From Tatumella punctata (GTDB lineage: Bacteria; Pseudomonadota; Gammaproteobacteria; Enterobacterales; Enterobacteriaceae): a DNA stretch of 64,000 bases. The translations under genes and the position numbers were made by a program. Numbering within the stretch: position 1 is the stretch's first letter; each line of letters opens with the position of its first letter. The notes beneath the pieces are model-generated. The model was not told the DNA's origin. It saw nothing but the letters and a program-made list of their open reading frames with translations, and ran no database searches. The stretch is from NCBI RefSeq assembly GCF_039523735.1, contig NZ_BAAAFW010000094.1, positions 1-64,000 of the forward strand. The letters run 5' to 3'. Below, in pieces: positions 44,375 through 52,942 of the stretch.

Positions 44375-44940
44375 TTTACCTTCGACCTTTGTCAGGGTAA
44401 AAGAGTCTGCCAGACCTTTATCGGGCTTTATTTGTAATCTGTGATCTTTGTCGGATTTATTCGCGACTCCGGTTTACGGCCTTCTCTGCCACTAAACATT
44501 TAACCGTCAGCCTTTTTATCCGGCAGAGAGATCCGGCCGGAATCCGTTGGAGCCTGAACCTATGCACCTGTGCCCTCTGGCCAGAGAATGACAAAGATGA
44601 ATCTGTAAAATGACAAATATTCCCGGGGAAACTACTGTTTATTTGTCCCCCCTTCTATTTAAAAAACCGGAAAGTTTATTTTCATAACTGCTCACTAAAA
44701 CTGTAATATTCTTATTTTTTGATAATTGACAATAGCTCTATGGAACAGAGCATAAATAACTGACATAATCTGTCGATATTATTCTCAACCGAAGAGTTAA
44801 TATCAATTAACACAACATACAGTGAGTCTCACTGGCATAATAATGCCCTTTCCCTGCTGCCCTGTCAGGTGACCTTCACCATGGAAAGTAAAATATAAAA
44901 CTCACTTAAATTCAACCTGATAAATTAAATGTGGTGCTAT
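44375..44940. other. AT-rich intergenic region before the orphan regulator
   Basis: About 560 bases. The last 300 bases are clearly AT-richer than the flanking sugar-acid genes, and match the base composition of the next gene. A TGTGA half-site (44441-44445) could be part of a CRP site for idnO. No gene was seen. Confidence 0.5.
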
Positions 44941-45549
44941 ATGAATAACAAGGAAGTCATTCGTTCCATTGCAATTATAGATACCTGTAATTATACCTGC
45001 ATTGCGATTAAATCCATATGCCGTTACATTTCAGATAATATATCTATTCATAAATTTTCATCCGTTGAAGAACTGCTTAATCACCCTTCAGCCAACAGCT
45101 TTGATTTCATATTTTATGATACCCTGACGACACGTTCGATTGTCATCGATCCGGAAAACGATATTATTCGGATGAAAAAAATGAATCCGGAATGTAAAGT
45201 TTGCCTGCTCTCGGTTTTGCATCAGTTTATGAGTATAAAAAATGCAGATTTTGAACTGGATAAACGTCTGTCCCTCGACGATTTTAGCTTTTTCATTCGT
45301 ATCCTTTGCCGGGAAACGAACGAAAAATGTAAAAGAAATTATAGTGTTATCCTGAAAAATCGCCTGAATCTGAACAAAGAGCAAGTCTCCTTATTACGCG
45401 CCTATCTCTATAACCTGAATACCAAAAACATCGCAGAATTACTGAACTGTAACCTGCGAAAAGTCTATTTCTATCGTGAAGGCGCAATCAAAAAAGGAAG
45501 CGGGCAGCGTAATTTCTTCCGTTCTATCGGCCGCCTGATTAATCCATAA
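44941..45549 (+). CDS. orphan regulator with degenerate LuxR-type helix-turn-helix
   Basis: 202 residues from the second ATG; a start four codons earlier is possible and neither has a clear ribosome site. The N-terminal part (RSIAIIDTCNYTCIAIKSIC, FDFIFYDTLTTRSIVID) resembles a receiver-like domain of the RcsA/RmpA type, without an obvious phosphorylation aspartate pattern. The C-terminal segment LNKEQVSLLRAYLYNLNTKN followed by IAELLNCNLRKVYFYREG is a LuxR/GerE-like helix-turn-helix with atypical residues (no TxRE start). Codons are AT-rich and Asn/Ile/Lys-rich unlike its neighbours, which suggests transfer. Target unknown; capsule or adhesion control is one possibility by family resemblance. 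Confidence 0.6.
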   Translation: MNNKEVIRSIAIIDTCNYTCIAIKSICRYISDNISIHKFSSVEELLNHPSANSFDFIFYDTLTTRSIVIDPENDIIRMKKMNPECKVCLLSVLHQFMSIKNADFELDKRLSLDDFSFFIRILCRETNEKCKRNYSVILKNRLNLNKEQVSLLRAYLYNLNTKNIAELLNCNLRKVYFYREGAIKKGSGQRNFFRSIGRLINP

Positions 45550-45681
45550 TGCGCTGTCCCTGCCTGACGCAGGCATAATCTCTTTGCAAATACCGGCTGC
45601 TGCCAGCCGGTTTGTTCCGGCTTCAGAACAACAATCAGTGACATCTGCGCGGTTTTTACAGTAGTCTGTTCCATTATTACC

Positions 45682-45694
45682 TGTACCGGTAACT
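45682..45694. promoter_or_regulatory. GntR-type operator before the second LacI gene
   Basis: TGTACCGGTAACT, with a TACCGGTA core palindrome, 43 bases upstream of the regulator start. Similar to the gluconate operator pattern and to the site before idnO; probably autoregulatory. Confidence 0.45.
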
Positions 45695-45736
45695 CCGGAC
45701 CGGTCATTTCCTTTGAGGATATTTTGGATATCAGGC

Positions 45737-46729
45737 ATGAAAAACCAGCGTATCACGTTGCATGATATAGCCTCTCTGGCCGGGGTTACTCCGATGACTG
45801 TCAGCCGTTACCTGCGAACACCGGAAAAAGTCACCCCGCAGACATCACAGCGAATCGCTGCCGTTATTAACGAAATCGGCTATCAGCCCGATACAGATAA
45901 TCCGCAAATATCCGGCCAGGCAACTGCGCGTATCGGGGTGCTGATCCCTTCCTTTCATAACCAGATTTTTCCCAGCCTTCTGGCGGGAATTGAGGCAGCG
46001 ATCAGCAATACGGGGTATAAAACGGTTGTCGTCAATTACGACTATGATCCGTTACGCGAAGAAGAACAGATAGCGGCTCTGCTGGCAATGCAGATTAAAG
46101 GCATTATTCTGACCGAGTCGGTGCATACACTACGTGCCGAAAAATATCTTAAAGCTTCGGGGATCCCGGTCGCAGAAGTGATGGGTAATCAATGTCAGCC
46201 AGGCCGGATCTGTGTCGGGTTTGATAATCAACAGGCCGGATTTGATATGACCCGGCTGTTACTGGCGCGGGGTAAAAAACAGATTATCTATTTCGGGGCG
46301 ATGTCTGATCACAGAGACAGATTACGCTATTCCGGCTATTGCGAAGCCATGCAGCAAGCCGGACTCCGGCCGGGTCAGATCACCCCGAATAAAATATCAT
46401 CGGTTTCGGTCGGTAACGGTATGATGGGGGTTGCCAGACAGAAATACCCGCAGGTCGATGGCATACTCTGTACTAACGATGATTTGGCCGTCGGCGTTTT
46501 ACAGGAATGTTTGCAGGCTGGTATTCAGGTCCCCGCGCAGCTGAGTATTGCCGGTTTTCACGGACTGGAGATAGGTCAGGTTACTCCGTTAAAACTGGCC
46601 AGCGTTATTACCCCGCGTTTTGCCATCGGTAAAACTGTGACCGAAATTATGCTCAGAAGCATTGCCGGACAGGAAACACCTGCCCATGTTGACCTCCATT
46701 ACCAGCTCTCTTGCGGGGAAACGCTTTGA
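45737..46729 (+). CDS. LacI-family regulator, GntR/IdnR paralogue
   Basis: 330 residues from the ATG that matches the family start (MKNQRITLHDIASLAG). The helix-turn-helix DIASLAGVTPMTVSRYLRTP is followed by an effector domain with VLIPSFHNQIFPSLLAGIEA, LCTNDDLAVGVLQECLQAG and AGFHGLEIGQVTPLKLASVI. It is recognisably a paralogue of the regulator at 41196-42203. It lies 210 bases upstream of an ACS-family transporter on the same strand, so regulator and transporter form a second sugar-acid module. Confidence 0.82.
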   Translation: MKNQRITLHDIASLAGVTPMTVSRYLRTPEKVTPQTSQRIAAVINEIGYQPDTDNPQISGQATARIGVLIPSFHNQIFPSLLAGIEAAISNTGYKTVVVNYDYDPLREEEQIAALLAMQIKGIILTESVHTLRAEKYLKASGIPVAEVMGNQCQPGRICVGFDNQQAGFDMTRLLLARGKKQIIYFGAMSDHRDRLRYSGYCEAMQQAGLRPGQITPNKISSVSVGNGMMGVARQKYPQVDGILCTNDDLAVGVLQECLQAGIQVPAQLSIAGFHGLEIGQVTPLKLASVITPRFAIGKTVTEIMLRSIAGQETPAHVDLHYQLSCGETL

Positions 46730-46939
46730 TCCTTTCCCGGTTTCACTCCGCTTATCCCGCCGTCTGGCTCACGAACCTTGTAACAGGGTTTTCTAACATG
46801 ATTATACGTGACCGGGATCCCATAACATCCTTCTGAAATCGCGTTTTATACCCCCTGATAAGCGTTGCAGACAGTCACAGAGCACTGACTTTGCTGACCC
46901 TGTTTTCATCGTCCTGAAGAATGATAAAGGGGTTTTATT

Positions 46940-48253
46940 ATGCAGAACACTATCCCCGGCACCCGCTGGTTTCGCGTTATTGTGCCGATCCTGATTGCCT
47001 GCATTATGTCGTTTATGGATCGGGTCAATATCAGTTTCGCTCTGCCTGGCGGTATGGAAACTGACCTGGCCATGTCCAGCCAGATGGCCGGCGTTGTCAG
47101 TGGCATCTTCTTTATCGGATATCTTTTTTTACAGGTCCCCGGAGGACACATTGCTGTACGTGGCAGCGGAAAACGCTTTATTGCTTATTCGCTGATTGCG
47201 TGGGCTGTGGTGTCCGTCGCCACCGGGTTTGTGACTAACCATTATCAGCTGCTGATTTTGCGTTTTATTCTTGGTATTTCCGAAGGCGGAATGCTGCCGG
47301 TGGTGCTGACCATGGTCAGTAACTGGTTTCCGGAAAAAGAACTGGGCCGGGCTAATGCATTTGTGATGATGTTTGCCCCGCTGGGCGGTATGGTCACCGC
47401 GCCCGTTTCCGGGGCTATTATTGCGATACTGGACTGGCGCTGGTTATTTATTATCGAGGGATTACTGTCTGTCGTGGTTCTGGTCTTCTGGTGGTTTATG
47501 ATAAGCGACAGGCCCGGGGAAGCCCGCTGGTTACCTGCGGCTGAACGAGAATATCTGTTACGCGAGCTCGCCAGGGAACAGGCCGAGCGTCGGAAACTGA
47601 ATCCGGTCAGCAATGCGCCGCTGAAAGAGGTATTCCGTAATAAAGGTCTGATGAAACTGGTAGTACTGAACTTTTTCTATCAGACCGGGGACTATGGTTA
47701 TACCCTGTGGTTGCCAACCATTATTAAGAATCTTACCGGGGCCAGTATCGGTAATGTCGGCATGCTGACCGTATTACCTTTTATTGCTACCCTGCTGGGG
47801 ATCTACAGTATTTCATACCTCAGCGATAAAACCGGAAAACGCCGCCAATGGGTAATGATATCTCTGTTTTGTTTTGCTGCATCACTGCTGGCGTCGGTAA
47901 TATTGCGCCAGAACATTATCGCGGCTTATATTGCATTGATCTGTTGCGGATTTTTTCTTAAAGCAGCCACCAGCCCGTTCTGGAGTATTCCGGGGCGTAT
48001 TGCTTCCGCCGAAGCGGCAGGCAGCGCACGGGGCGTCATTAACGGATTAGGTAACCTCGGCGGGTTCTGCGGGCCTTATCTGGTAGGATTGATGATGTAT
48101 CTTTACGGGCAGAATACGGCCGTCGTGGTGCTGGCAGCCTCACTGGTGCTCGCAGGCATTATTGCAGCATTACTCCCGGCACAATGTGATCTCCGGCCGG
48201 CACCTGCCGCAGACAGTGACCCTTTGCCTCCGCCACTGGCGAATAACAAATAA
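46940..48253 (+). CDS. MFS transporter, anion:cation symporter family
   Basis: 437 residues, ATG behind AAGGGG. ACS pattern: LIACIMSFMDRVNISFALPG in helix 1, GYLFLQVPGGHIAVRGSGK, FILGISEGGMLPVVLTMVSN, WFPEKELGRANAF, and DRPGEARWLPAAEREYLL in the central loop. Twelve membrane segments expected. Family and the neighbouring IdnR-type regulator suggest uptake of a sugar acid or related carboxylate; the substrate cannot be fixed. It is distinct in sequence from the transporter at 42216-43493. Confidence 0.8.
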   Translation: MQNTIPGTRWFRVIVPILIACIMSFMDRVNISFALPGGMETDLAMSSQMAGVVSGIFFIGYLFLQVPGGHIAVRGSGKRFIAYSLIAWAVVSVATGFVTNHYQLLILRFILGISEGGMLPVVLTMVSNWFPEKELGRANAFVMMFAPLGGMVTAPVSGAIIAILDWRWLFIIEGLLSVVVLVFWWFMISDRPGEARWLPAAEREYLLRELAREQAERRKLNPVSNAPLKEVFRNKGLMKLVVLNFFYQTGDYGYTLWLPTIIKNLTGASIGNVGMLTVLPFIATLLGIYSISYLSDKTGKRRQWVMISLFCFAASLLASVILRQNIIAAYIALICCGFFLKAATSPFWSIPGRIASAEAAGSARGVINGLGNLGGFCGPYLVGLMMYLYGQNTAVVVLAASLVLAGIIAALLPAQCDLRPAPAADSDPLPPPLANNK

Positions 48254-48260
48254 TCCGGTA

Positions 48261-48292
48261 GTTTCCCCGGCCTGCCATCAGGCCGGGGAAAC
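48261..48292. terminator. strong bidirectional hairpin after the second MFS gene
   Basis: GTTTCCCCGGCCTG and CAGGCCGGGGAAAC form a perfect 14-base-pair stem around a CCAT loop, between the converging MFS gene and the FaeA-like gene. Confidence 0.75.
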
Positions 48293-48295
48293 GGG

Positions 48296-48574
48296 TCACT
48301 GGCTTGTCTTTTTAATGTACCAGCGTAACGAGTTAAAATATAATTGCGGAGACTTAATCACTTTTCCTTCGTCAGCCAGCTGTAATAATACCGCCCTGGT
48401 AACATAAATACTGGCATCACAACGGTCAGCTACCTGACGGGTTTTCGGCCAGTATTGTAATTCAGGTAACATCCCCCCCTGCAATGGTTCAGGACAGACA
48501 TCCAGGCATAATTCGTTTAATGCATGAAGGATTTCCCGTTTTTTATTCTTTCGTAACTTTCTTTCACTGTACAT
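48296..48574 (-). CDS. FaeA/PapI-like winged-helix regulator
   Basis: 92 residues. The C-terminal half WPKTRQVADRCDASIYVTRA followed by VLLQLADEGKVIKSPQLYFN and LRWYI has the pattern of FaeA/PapI-type regulators that control fimbrial or adhesin phase switching with Lrp. The N-terminus (MYSERKLRKNKKREILHALN) contains the usual ILEALN-like helix. There is no fimbrial operon nearby; downstream on the same strand there is nothing, and upstream lies the broken acyltransferase gene of the glycan locus, so it may be a regulator of surface structures. Start ATG has no strong ribosome site. Function inferred only. Confidence 0.6.
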   Translation of the reverse strand: MYSERKLRKNKKREILHALNELCLDVCPEPLQGGMLPELQYWPKTRQVADRCDASIYVTRAVLLQLADEGKVIKSPQLYFNSLRWYIKKTSQ

Positions 48575-48600
48575 AATTATTCCATTCCATTAGTTTCTGG

Positions 48601-49694
48601 TTACAAAGGGAGACGTTTTAGTAATTTGTCTCTTAAAAAAACCGAAAGCTTTATCTCAACAAATAAATAAAACACCCATGAACATATGTAGGTCAGCACC
48701 AGGCTTACCCATAACAGATTAAACCGGTTTGAAAATGAATCGAAATAGTCCTCACCCAGATATCTCTGCGCGGCAGAAATCACCGTAAAGATAACGGCCA
48801 TATGTAACAAATAAAGTGAGTAAGATATTTTCCCGGTAAACATCAGCAAGCCGGGAACCCGCCGGGATGTTATCTTGCTTAATTTAAGTCCGGACAGGAA
48901 AAGAATAAAGCAAGGCAGCGTCATAACATTGGTATGTAAATTCCAGCGTTCACCAAACGGGGCATATAATCCGCCGACGGCAAATAAAAAGAAAACCACA
49001 GATCCTGCCATCAGCAGCCAGCAGCCGATGCCTGCAGAAGATGACATCCTGCTGTAAAGCATCGCTGCCAGCAATCCGGCCAGAAAATCAATATTAATTG
49101 AATCACTGATCATAAGGATATATTGCTGATAGAAATGCGGATCACTGGCCTGACGCTGTAACAGAGCATCACGGGGCACCAGTAACATTAATGATAAAAA
49201 AAGTATGACCAGAAAAAGGTAACGAGAACGGCCACATAACAGCATAACTGCAACCATCAGGTAAAAAAAAACTCATAATTCAGCGTCCAGCCATTTTCCA
49301 GCAACGGAAAGCCGTAAGCAGGTGACTCTCCGCCATTCAGCGGAATAAAGAATAATGATTTTATCGTCTGGTTAAATAATCCGCTCGCCGGGCGGGTGAA
49401 CCAGTAATAAATGGCATACCCTGACGTCAGGATTGCATAGGCAGGAAATATTCTAAAACTGCGCCGGATAATATATTTCAAGCTGTTTTTCCATCCGGAC
49501 TGCAACTGTCTGGTGGTTATCCATACCAGAAAACCGCTGACCATAAAGAAAATATCTACCCCCAGATATCCGCGGCGTAACAGGGTTTGTTCCAAAGGTG
49601 AAACAAACCAGCTGTAGTGATAGAAAATAACCGCTAATGCAGCAATAGCCCGATAAACCTGAATAATATCGATATGTTGACGTTCACTGGTCAT
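48601..49694 (-). pseudogene. acyltransferase family 3 (glycan O-acyltransferase), split by a frameshift at a 9-base homopolymer
   Basis: Two adjacent frames encode the halves of one membrane acyltransferase. The first (49257-49694) starts MTSERQHIDIIQVYRAIAAL with AVIFYHYSWF, GYLGVDIFFMVSGFLVW and FRIFPAYAI, and ends GWTLNYEFFFT at a stop. The second (48601-49257) resumes MVAVMLLCGRSRYLFLV and holds TGKISYSLYLLHMAVIFTVI. The break lies at nine T on the minus strand (49263-49271). A tenth T would read NYEFFFYLMVAVMLL and join the halves into about 364 residues, normal for the family. The gene may be a pseudogene, phase-variable by slippage, or a sequencing artefact. Confidence 0.85.
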
Positions 49695-49736
49695 AGAGAT
49701 GTCTCTTTATCTGATACTAATGGTGCTGGTGAATAA

Positions 49737-49770
49737 ACAGATGCCTGCGGGCTGACCGCAAGCCATCTGT
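49737..49770 (-). terminator. terminator after the GDSL autotransporter gene
   Basis: ACAGATG with CATCTGT and an inner TGCGG with CCGCA form an interrupted stem; on the minus strand TTTATTC follows. It lies 36 bases past the autotransporter stop. Confidence 0.55.
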
Positions 49771-49806
49771 CTTTATTTACATATCCCAAAGCATGTCGGC
49801 TGCCGG

Positions 49807-51825
49807 TCAGAATGAATAGTTCAGACCGGTGGCATAATTAACCACAGTATTACTGTCGTTGCTGTTACTTAACTGAACTGCTGCGTAGGTACTCAGATTT
49901 TTACTTAGAGAAGAGTACATCCCCAGTTTCACTTCCCGCCATTGCCGTGATTTCCCGCCCTCTGTCAGCCGGTAAAATTCCGTTCCGGTACTTTTTAACG
50001 AGGCGGTTATTTTACCCGGCGCAGTCACAGATTCATTACGATAGCTGAGGTGAAGATAGGGGTTTACCGGCAGGTTGCGGGTATCTATCCGCCAGCCTGC
50101 TGTAATATTGCGGCGATTCAGTCGCTGATCACCAAACTTCATTGAGGTACTGCTATTGCCTTTTTCGGCATACCCATTGAGCAGCGAACGATCGTAGCTA
50201 AAACCCAGCAGAGGGCCAGTGGTAACATTACGATGTAATGCCATATCAAATCCGAGATTAACACTTAACCCGCTGAAGCGGGCGCGGGTTGCAGCCTGTT
50301 CTGTTCTGACCGCTTTCCCCAGCGAAACACTGCGTCTGATTTTATTAAAATCAGCACTGCCGCTGCTGAGTTCCAGGTTACCCCATACACCGTTTTCCAT
50401 CACCAGCTGACTAAACAGGCTCATAGTGGTGCTGTTGTACTGGTACTTGAAGAGATCTGAAGATTTAAAATGTGTATTTCCGGCACTGACCATACCACCG
50501 AGGCTGAACCCTTTCACTGGTTGCAGGGAAAAACCGATATGGCCGTTACTGGCAAGCCCGTGTCCGCCAGTCAATAGCGTATTTTCTTTAGCCCTTGCGT
50601 ATTTACCGCTGTATCCTCCGAAAATACTGACTTTGTCATCGGAGGACATCATCCGTTGTTTTTGTAATTGCGAATCAAGGTATAAACGCCTGTCAGACTG
50701 AATATTATTGATCCCCTGATTCAGCCCGGCCACCTGAAACGGCGCATCAATAATCGACATCATATATTCAGCAATCACCCCATGGGCGACCGGGCTGGGG
50801 TGAAACCAGTCTGAAAATAAATATACCTGATCATTATAAAATCCCGGGGTATCTTCTTTACAGAAAGGAGCTCCGATACCAATCTGGCACATCGGGACTA
50901 AAATATTATCGAAACCATAGGCGGCAGGAGAATCAATGATTTCGGCGAAAAGCCGGTTAACATCAGCAAGAACAATATTTCCCTGCAACCCGCTCAGTCC
51001 CTTTTCCACATCATTATTGAACTGCTCAGTCAGTTTATTTTCCATGCTAAGGAATGTACGAAAAATGGCAGAGGTGATCTCAATCGGCACATTCAGCCCA
51101 TAACTTTCCAGTACCCGTTCAACAGAAGCGGTAACCGCCGCCTGGCGTGCTTCTTCGCCATTAACACTGCCCAGTGAGCGTAGATAGGCGTCCTGTAATG
51201 CATACAGACGCGGGAGATCCAGCAGATTTCCGCCAAGGAAAGCCTGAGCAAAACCAAATAACGCGGTCCCCGTCCATGGGCTCATTCCGGCATCAGGAAG
51301 GTTAGGTACTACCACCATCCCTGCCCCCGAATCCAGCAGCCGTCGGGCCTGGCTGACGACATCCTGCGGGGCACTGGATAGCAGGTAGTTCTCCCCCTGA
51401 TTGAATATTTTACTGAAATTAAAGCTCAGTAAGCTGGTTTCCACATCAACTGACAGGTCATTAGCTCCGACCCAGAGAATATATAAGCCATCAGGATTTC
51501 CCTGCTGATTATTGTCTTGCAGATACATATCAATTTGCTGACTGGTTTTATAAATCAGAAACGGTGTCTGGCTGGCTGTGGCTCCTGACTGTGCATAATT
51601 GGTTCCGCCCTGGGTATAAGGTGGTGAAGTTTCACCTGTGTAAGCCTCTGAGATCAGCTCGTTATACAGTTTACTGTCATATCCCGACAGAAAACGGGTA
51701 ATAGGCCCGGCAAAACCACCATCACTGATACTGTCCCCGAAGGTATATACTTTATCAAAAGCAACTACCGGAGCAGAAATGGCAAGTGTCGCCGAGATAA
51801 CACCGGCATGGAGTACACTTTTCAT
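49807..51825 (-). CDS. autotransporter with GDSL esterase/lipase passenger (EstA-like)
   Basis: 672 residues. Signal peptide about 1-22 (ends APVVA). The GDSL hydrolase domain shows block I YTFGDSISDGGF with catalytic Ser32, GAND at 120-123 (oxyanion Asn122) and Asp339/His342 in SDWFHPSPVAHG. Residues from about 400 alternate polar and hydrophobic strands and end in YATGLNYSF, a typical outer-membrane beta-barrel with terminal Phe. The passenger should face outside and hydrolyse short acyl esters or glycan O-acetyl groups. It follows the glycan gene block by 52 bases on the same strand, with AAGGA before the ATG. Confidence 0.9.
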   Translation of the reverse strand: MKSVLHAGVISATLAISAPVVAFDKVYTFGDSISDGGFAGPITRFLSGYDSKLYNELISEAYTGETSPPYTQGGTNYAQSGATASQTPFLIYKTSQQIDMYLQDNNQQGNPDGLYILWVGANDLSVDVETSLLSFNFSKIFNQGENYLLSSAPQDVVSQARRLLDSGAGMVVVPNLPDAGMSPWTGTALFGFAQAFLGGNLLDLPRLYALQDAYLRSLGSVNGEEARQAAVTASVERVLESYGLNVPIEITSAIFRTFLSMENKLTEQFNNDVEKGLSGLQGNIVLADVNRLFAEIIDSPAAYGFDNILVPMCQIGIGAPFCKEDTPGFYNDQVYLFSDWFHPSPVAHGVIAEYMMSIIDAPFQVAGLNQGINNIQSDRRLYLDSQLQKQRMMSSDDKVSIFGGYSGKYARAKENTLLTGGHGLASNGHIGFSLQPVKGFSLGGMVSAGNTHFKSSDLFKYQYNSTTMSLFSQLVMENGVWGNLELSSGSADFNKIRRSVSLGKAVRTEQAATRARFSGLSVNLGFDMALHRNVTTGPLLGFSYDRSLLNGYAEKGNSSTSMKFGDQRLNRRNITAGWRIDTRNLPVNPYLHLSYRNESVTAPGKITASLKSTGTEFYRLTEGGKSRQWREVKLGMYSSLSKNLSTYAAVQLSNSNDSNTVVNYATGLNYSF

Positions 51826-51877
51826 TAAATATCCTTATTTAAATTGAAAGTTTTTGCTTCATTAAAGAATGAAACTG

Positions 51878-52942
51878 TTAAGTCACTTCAGACTGGCTGA
51901 TATAAATTATTTTTCCTTTCTCGCTGACAGTAATCGTATCCAGTAACCGCCGGACATTCCCCTGGCAATACAGAGTATAAAGAATAATGACCTGATGACT
52001 TTCTCTGCCGCTCAGTTGACCTTCTGCCCGGAACTGTTCAGCAGAGCACAATAAACGGGTCAGATATTCGGTTACCGCTGTAATTCCGGATAACTGCCGG
52101 TCTTTTTTTTGCAGAATTACCCGCGAATCAAATACCATTTCAGGATCGATAATCTCTTTTACTGTAAAAATATCGGAATAACAGAAACCGGCAGGCAGCC
52201 GTGCTTTCCCGGGTTTACGGAAAGACGAAAACTCTTTAATAGCATGATAATCGTAGAAATTATGGTAACTTCCCTCCTGTAATGACCAGCCAGTAATTTT
52301 CATATTCTGCAAAATCATTTCGTTCAGGCATCCGGAAAGATAATACTGCCCGTTGACCATTGCGCCTTTAATAATACTGCGCCTGGCCGCGTTGATAAAA
52401 AACTCACCTTTTCTGAAGTAATAAAAACCTGCGATGGCTTCGCGACTGATGGCTCTTTTTTCCGCAACCTCAATAATTCTTCCGTCAGCCTGCTTTCTGA
52501 TAAATGCCCATTTAGGATGTAATGAAGTAAAGGTCAGCACACCGGCATCGGCCTGTTTCTGGCGAAAATAATCCAGGATGTTATGAATATCACCACTGAT
52601 ATATTGATCGCCGGAAATAATAATCACCTCATCATCAGGATCGATATCATCAACAGCCAGTAAACAGCTGCAAACCGCACCTCCCGTATCACCCTGTAAA
52701 TGAATTACTTTTCCCTGACCATTACTGACAATAGCGATCATTGAAGATAACTGCAGTGCTTTATCTTTTTGTCCCGGGATAAGGAAGATACGCCGGGTAT
52801 CTGTCGGTAACCCCGCAACAATCTCCTGCGAATATTCGAACAACGTTTTCTTATCAATTTCGTTAAGGATTTTCGGATAAGAGAATTCAGCGCTCATTTC
52901 ATATAATGCGCTGCCTCCCAGTGGCGTGATTATTGTCATCAT
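51878..52942 (-). CDS. sugar nucleotidyltransferase-like protein with degenerate loop and C-terminal extension
   Basis: 354 residues. Residues 1-230 follow the nucleotidyltransferase fold and align by eye with the protein at 57536-58291: IHLQGDTGGAVCSCLLAVDD (GxTGGA), DDEVIIISGDQYISGD near 102, SLHPKWAFIRKQADGRIIEV, and AGFYYFRKGEFF near 167. The N-terminal pyrophosphorylase loop is atypical (MMTIITPLGGSALYEMSAEF then YPKIL, in place of the GxGxR signature). About 110 C-terminal residues have no counterpart in the paralogue. It could be a sugar-phosphate binding or regulatory protein. Its stop is 52 bases before the autotransporter; its start abuts the HAD gene. Confidence 0.55.
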   Translation of the reverse strand: MMTIITPLGGSALYEMSAEFSYPKILNEIDKKTLFEYSQEIVAGLPTDTRRIFLIPGQKDKALQLSSMIAIVSNGQGKVIHLQGDTGGAVCSCLLAVDDIDPDDEVIIISGDQYISGDIHNILDYFRQKQADAGVLTFTSLHPKWAFIRKQADGRIIEVAEKRAISREAIAGFYYFRKGEFFINAARRSIIKGAMVNGQYYLSGCLNEMILQNMKITGWSLQEGSYHNFYDYHAIKEFSSFRKPGKARLPAGFCYSDIFTVKEIIDPEMVFDSRVILQKKDRQLSGITAVTEYLTRLLCSAEQFRAEGQLSGRESHQVIILYTLYCQGNVRRLLDTITVSEKGKIIYISQSEVT

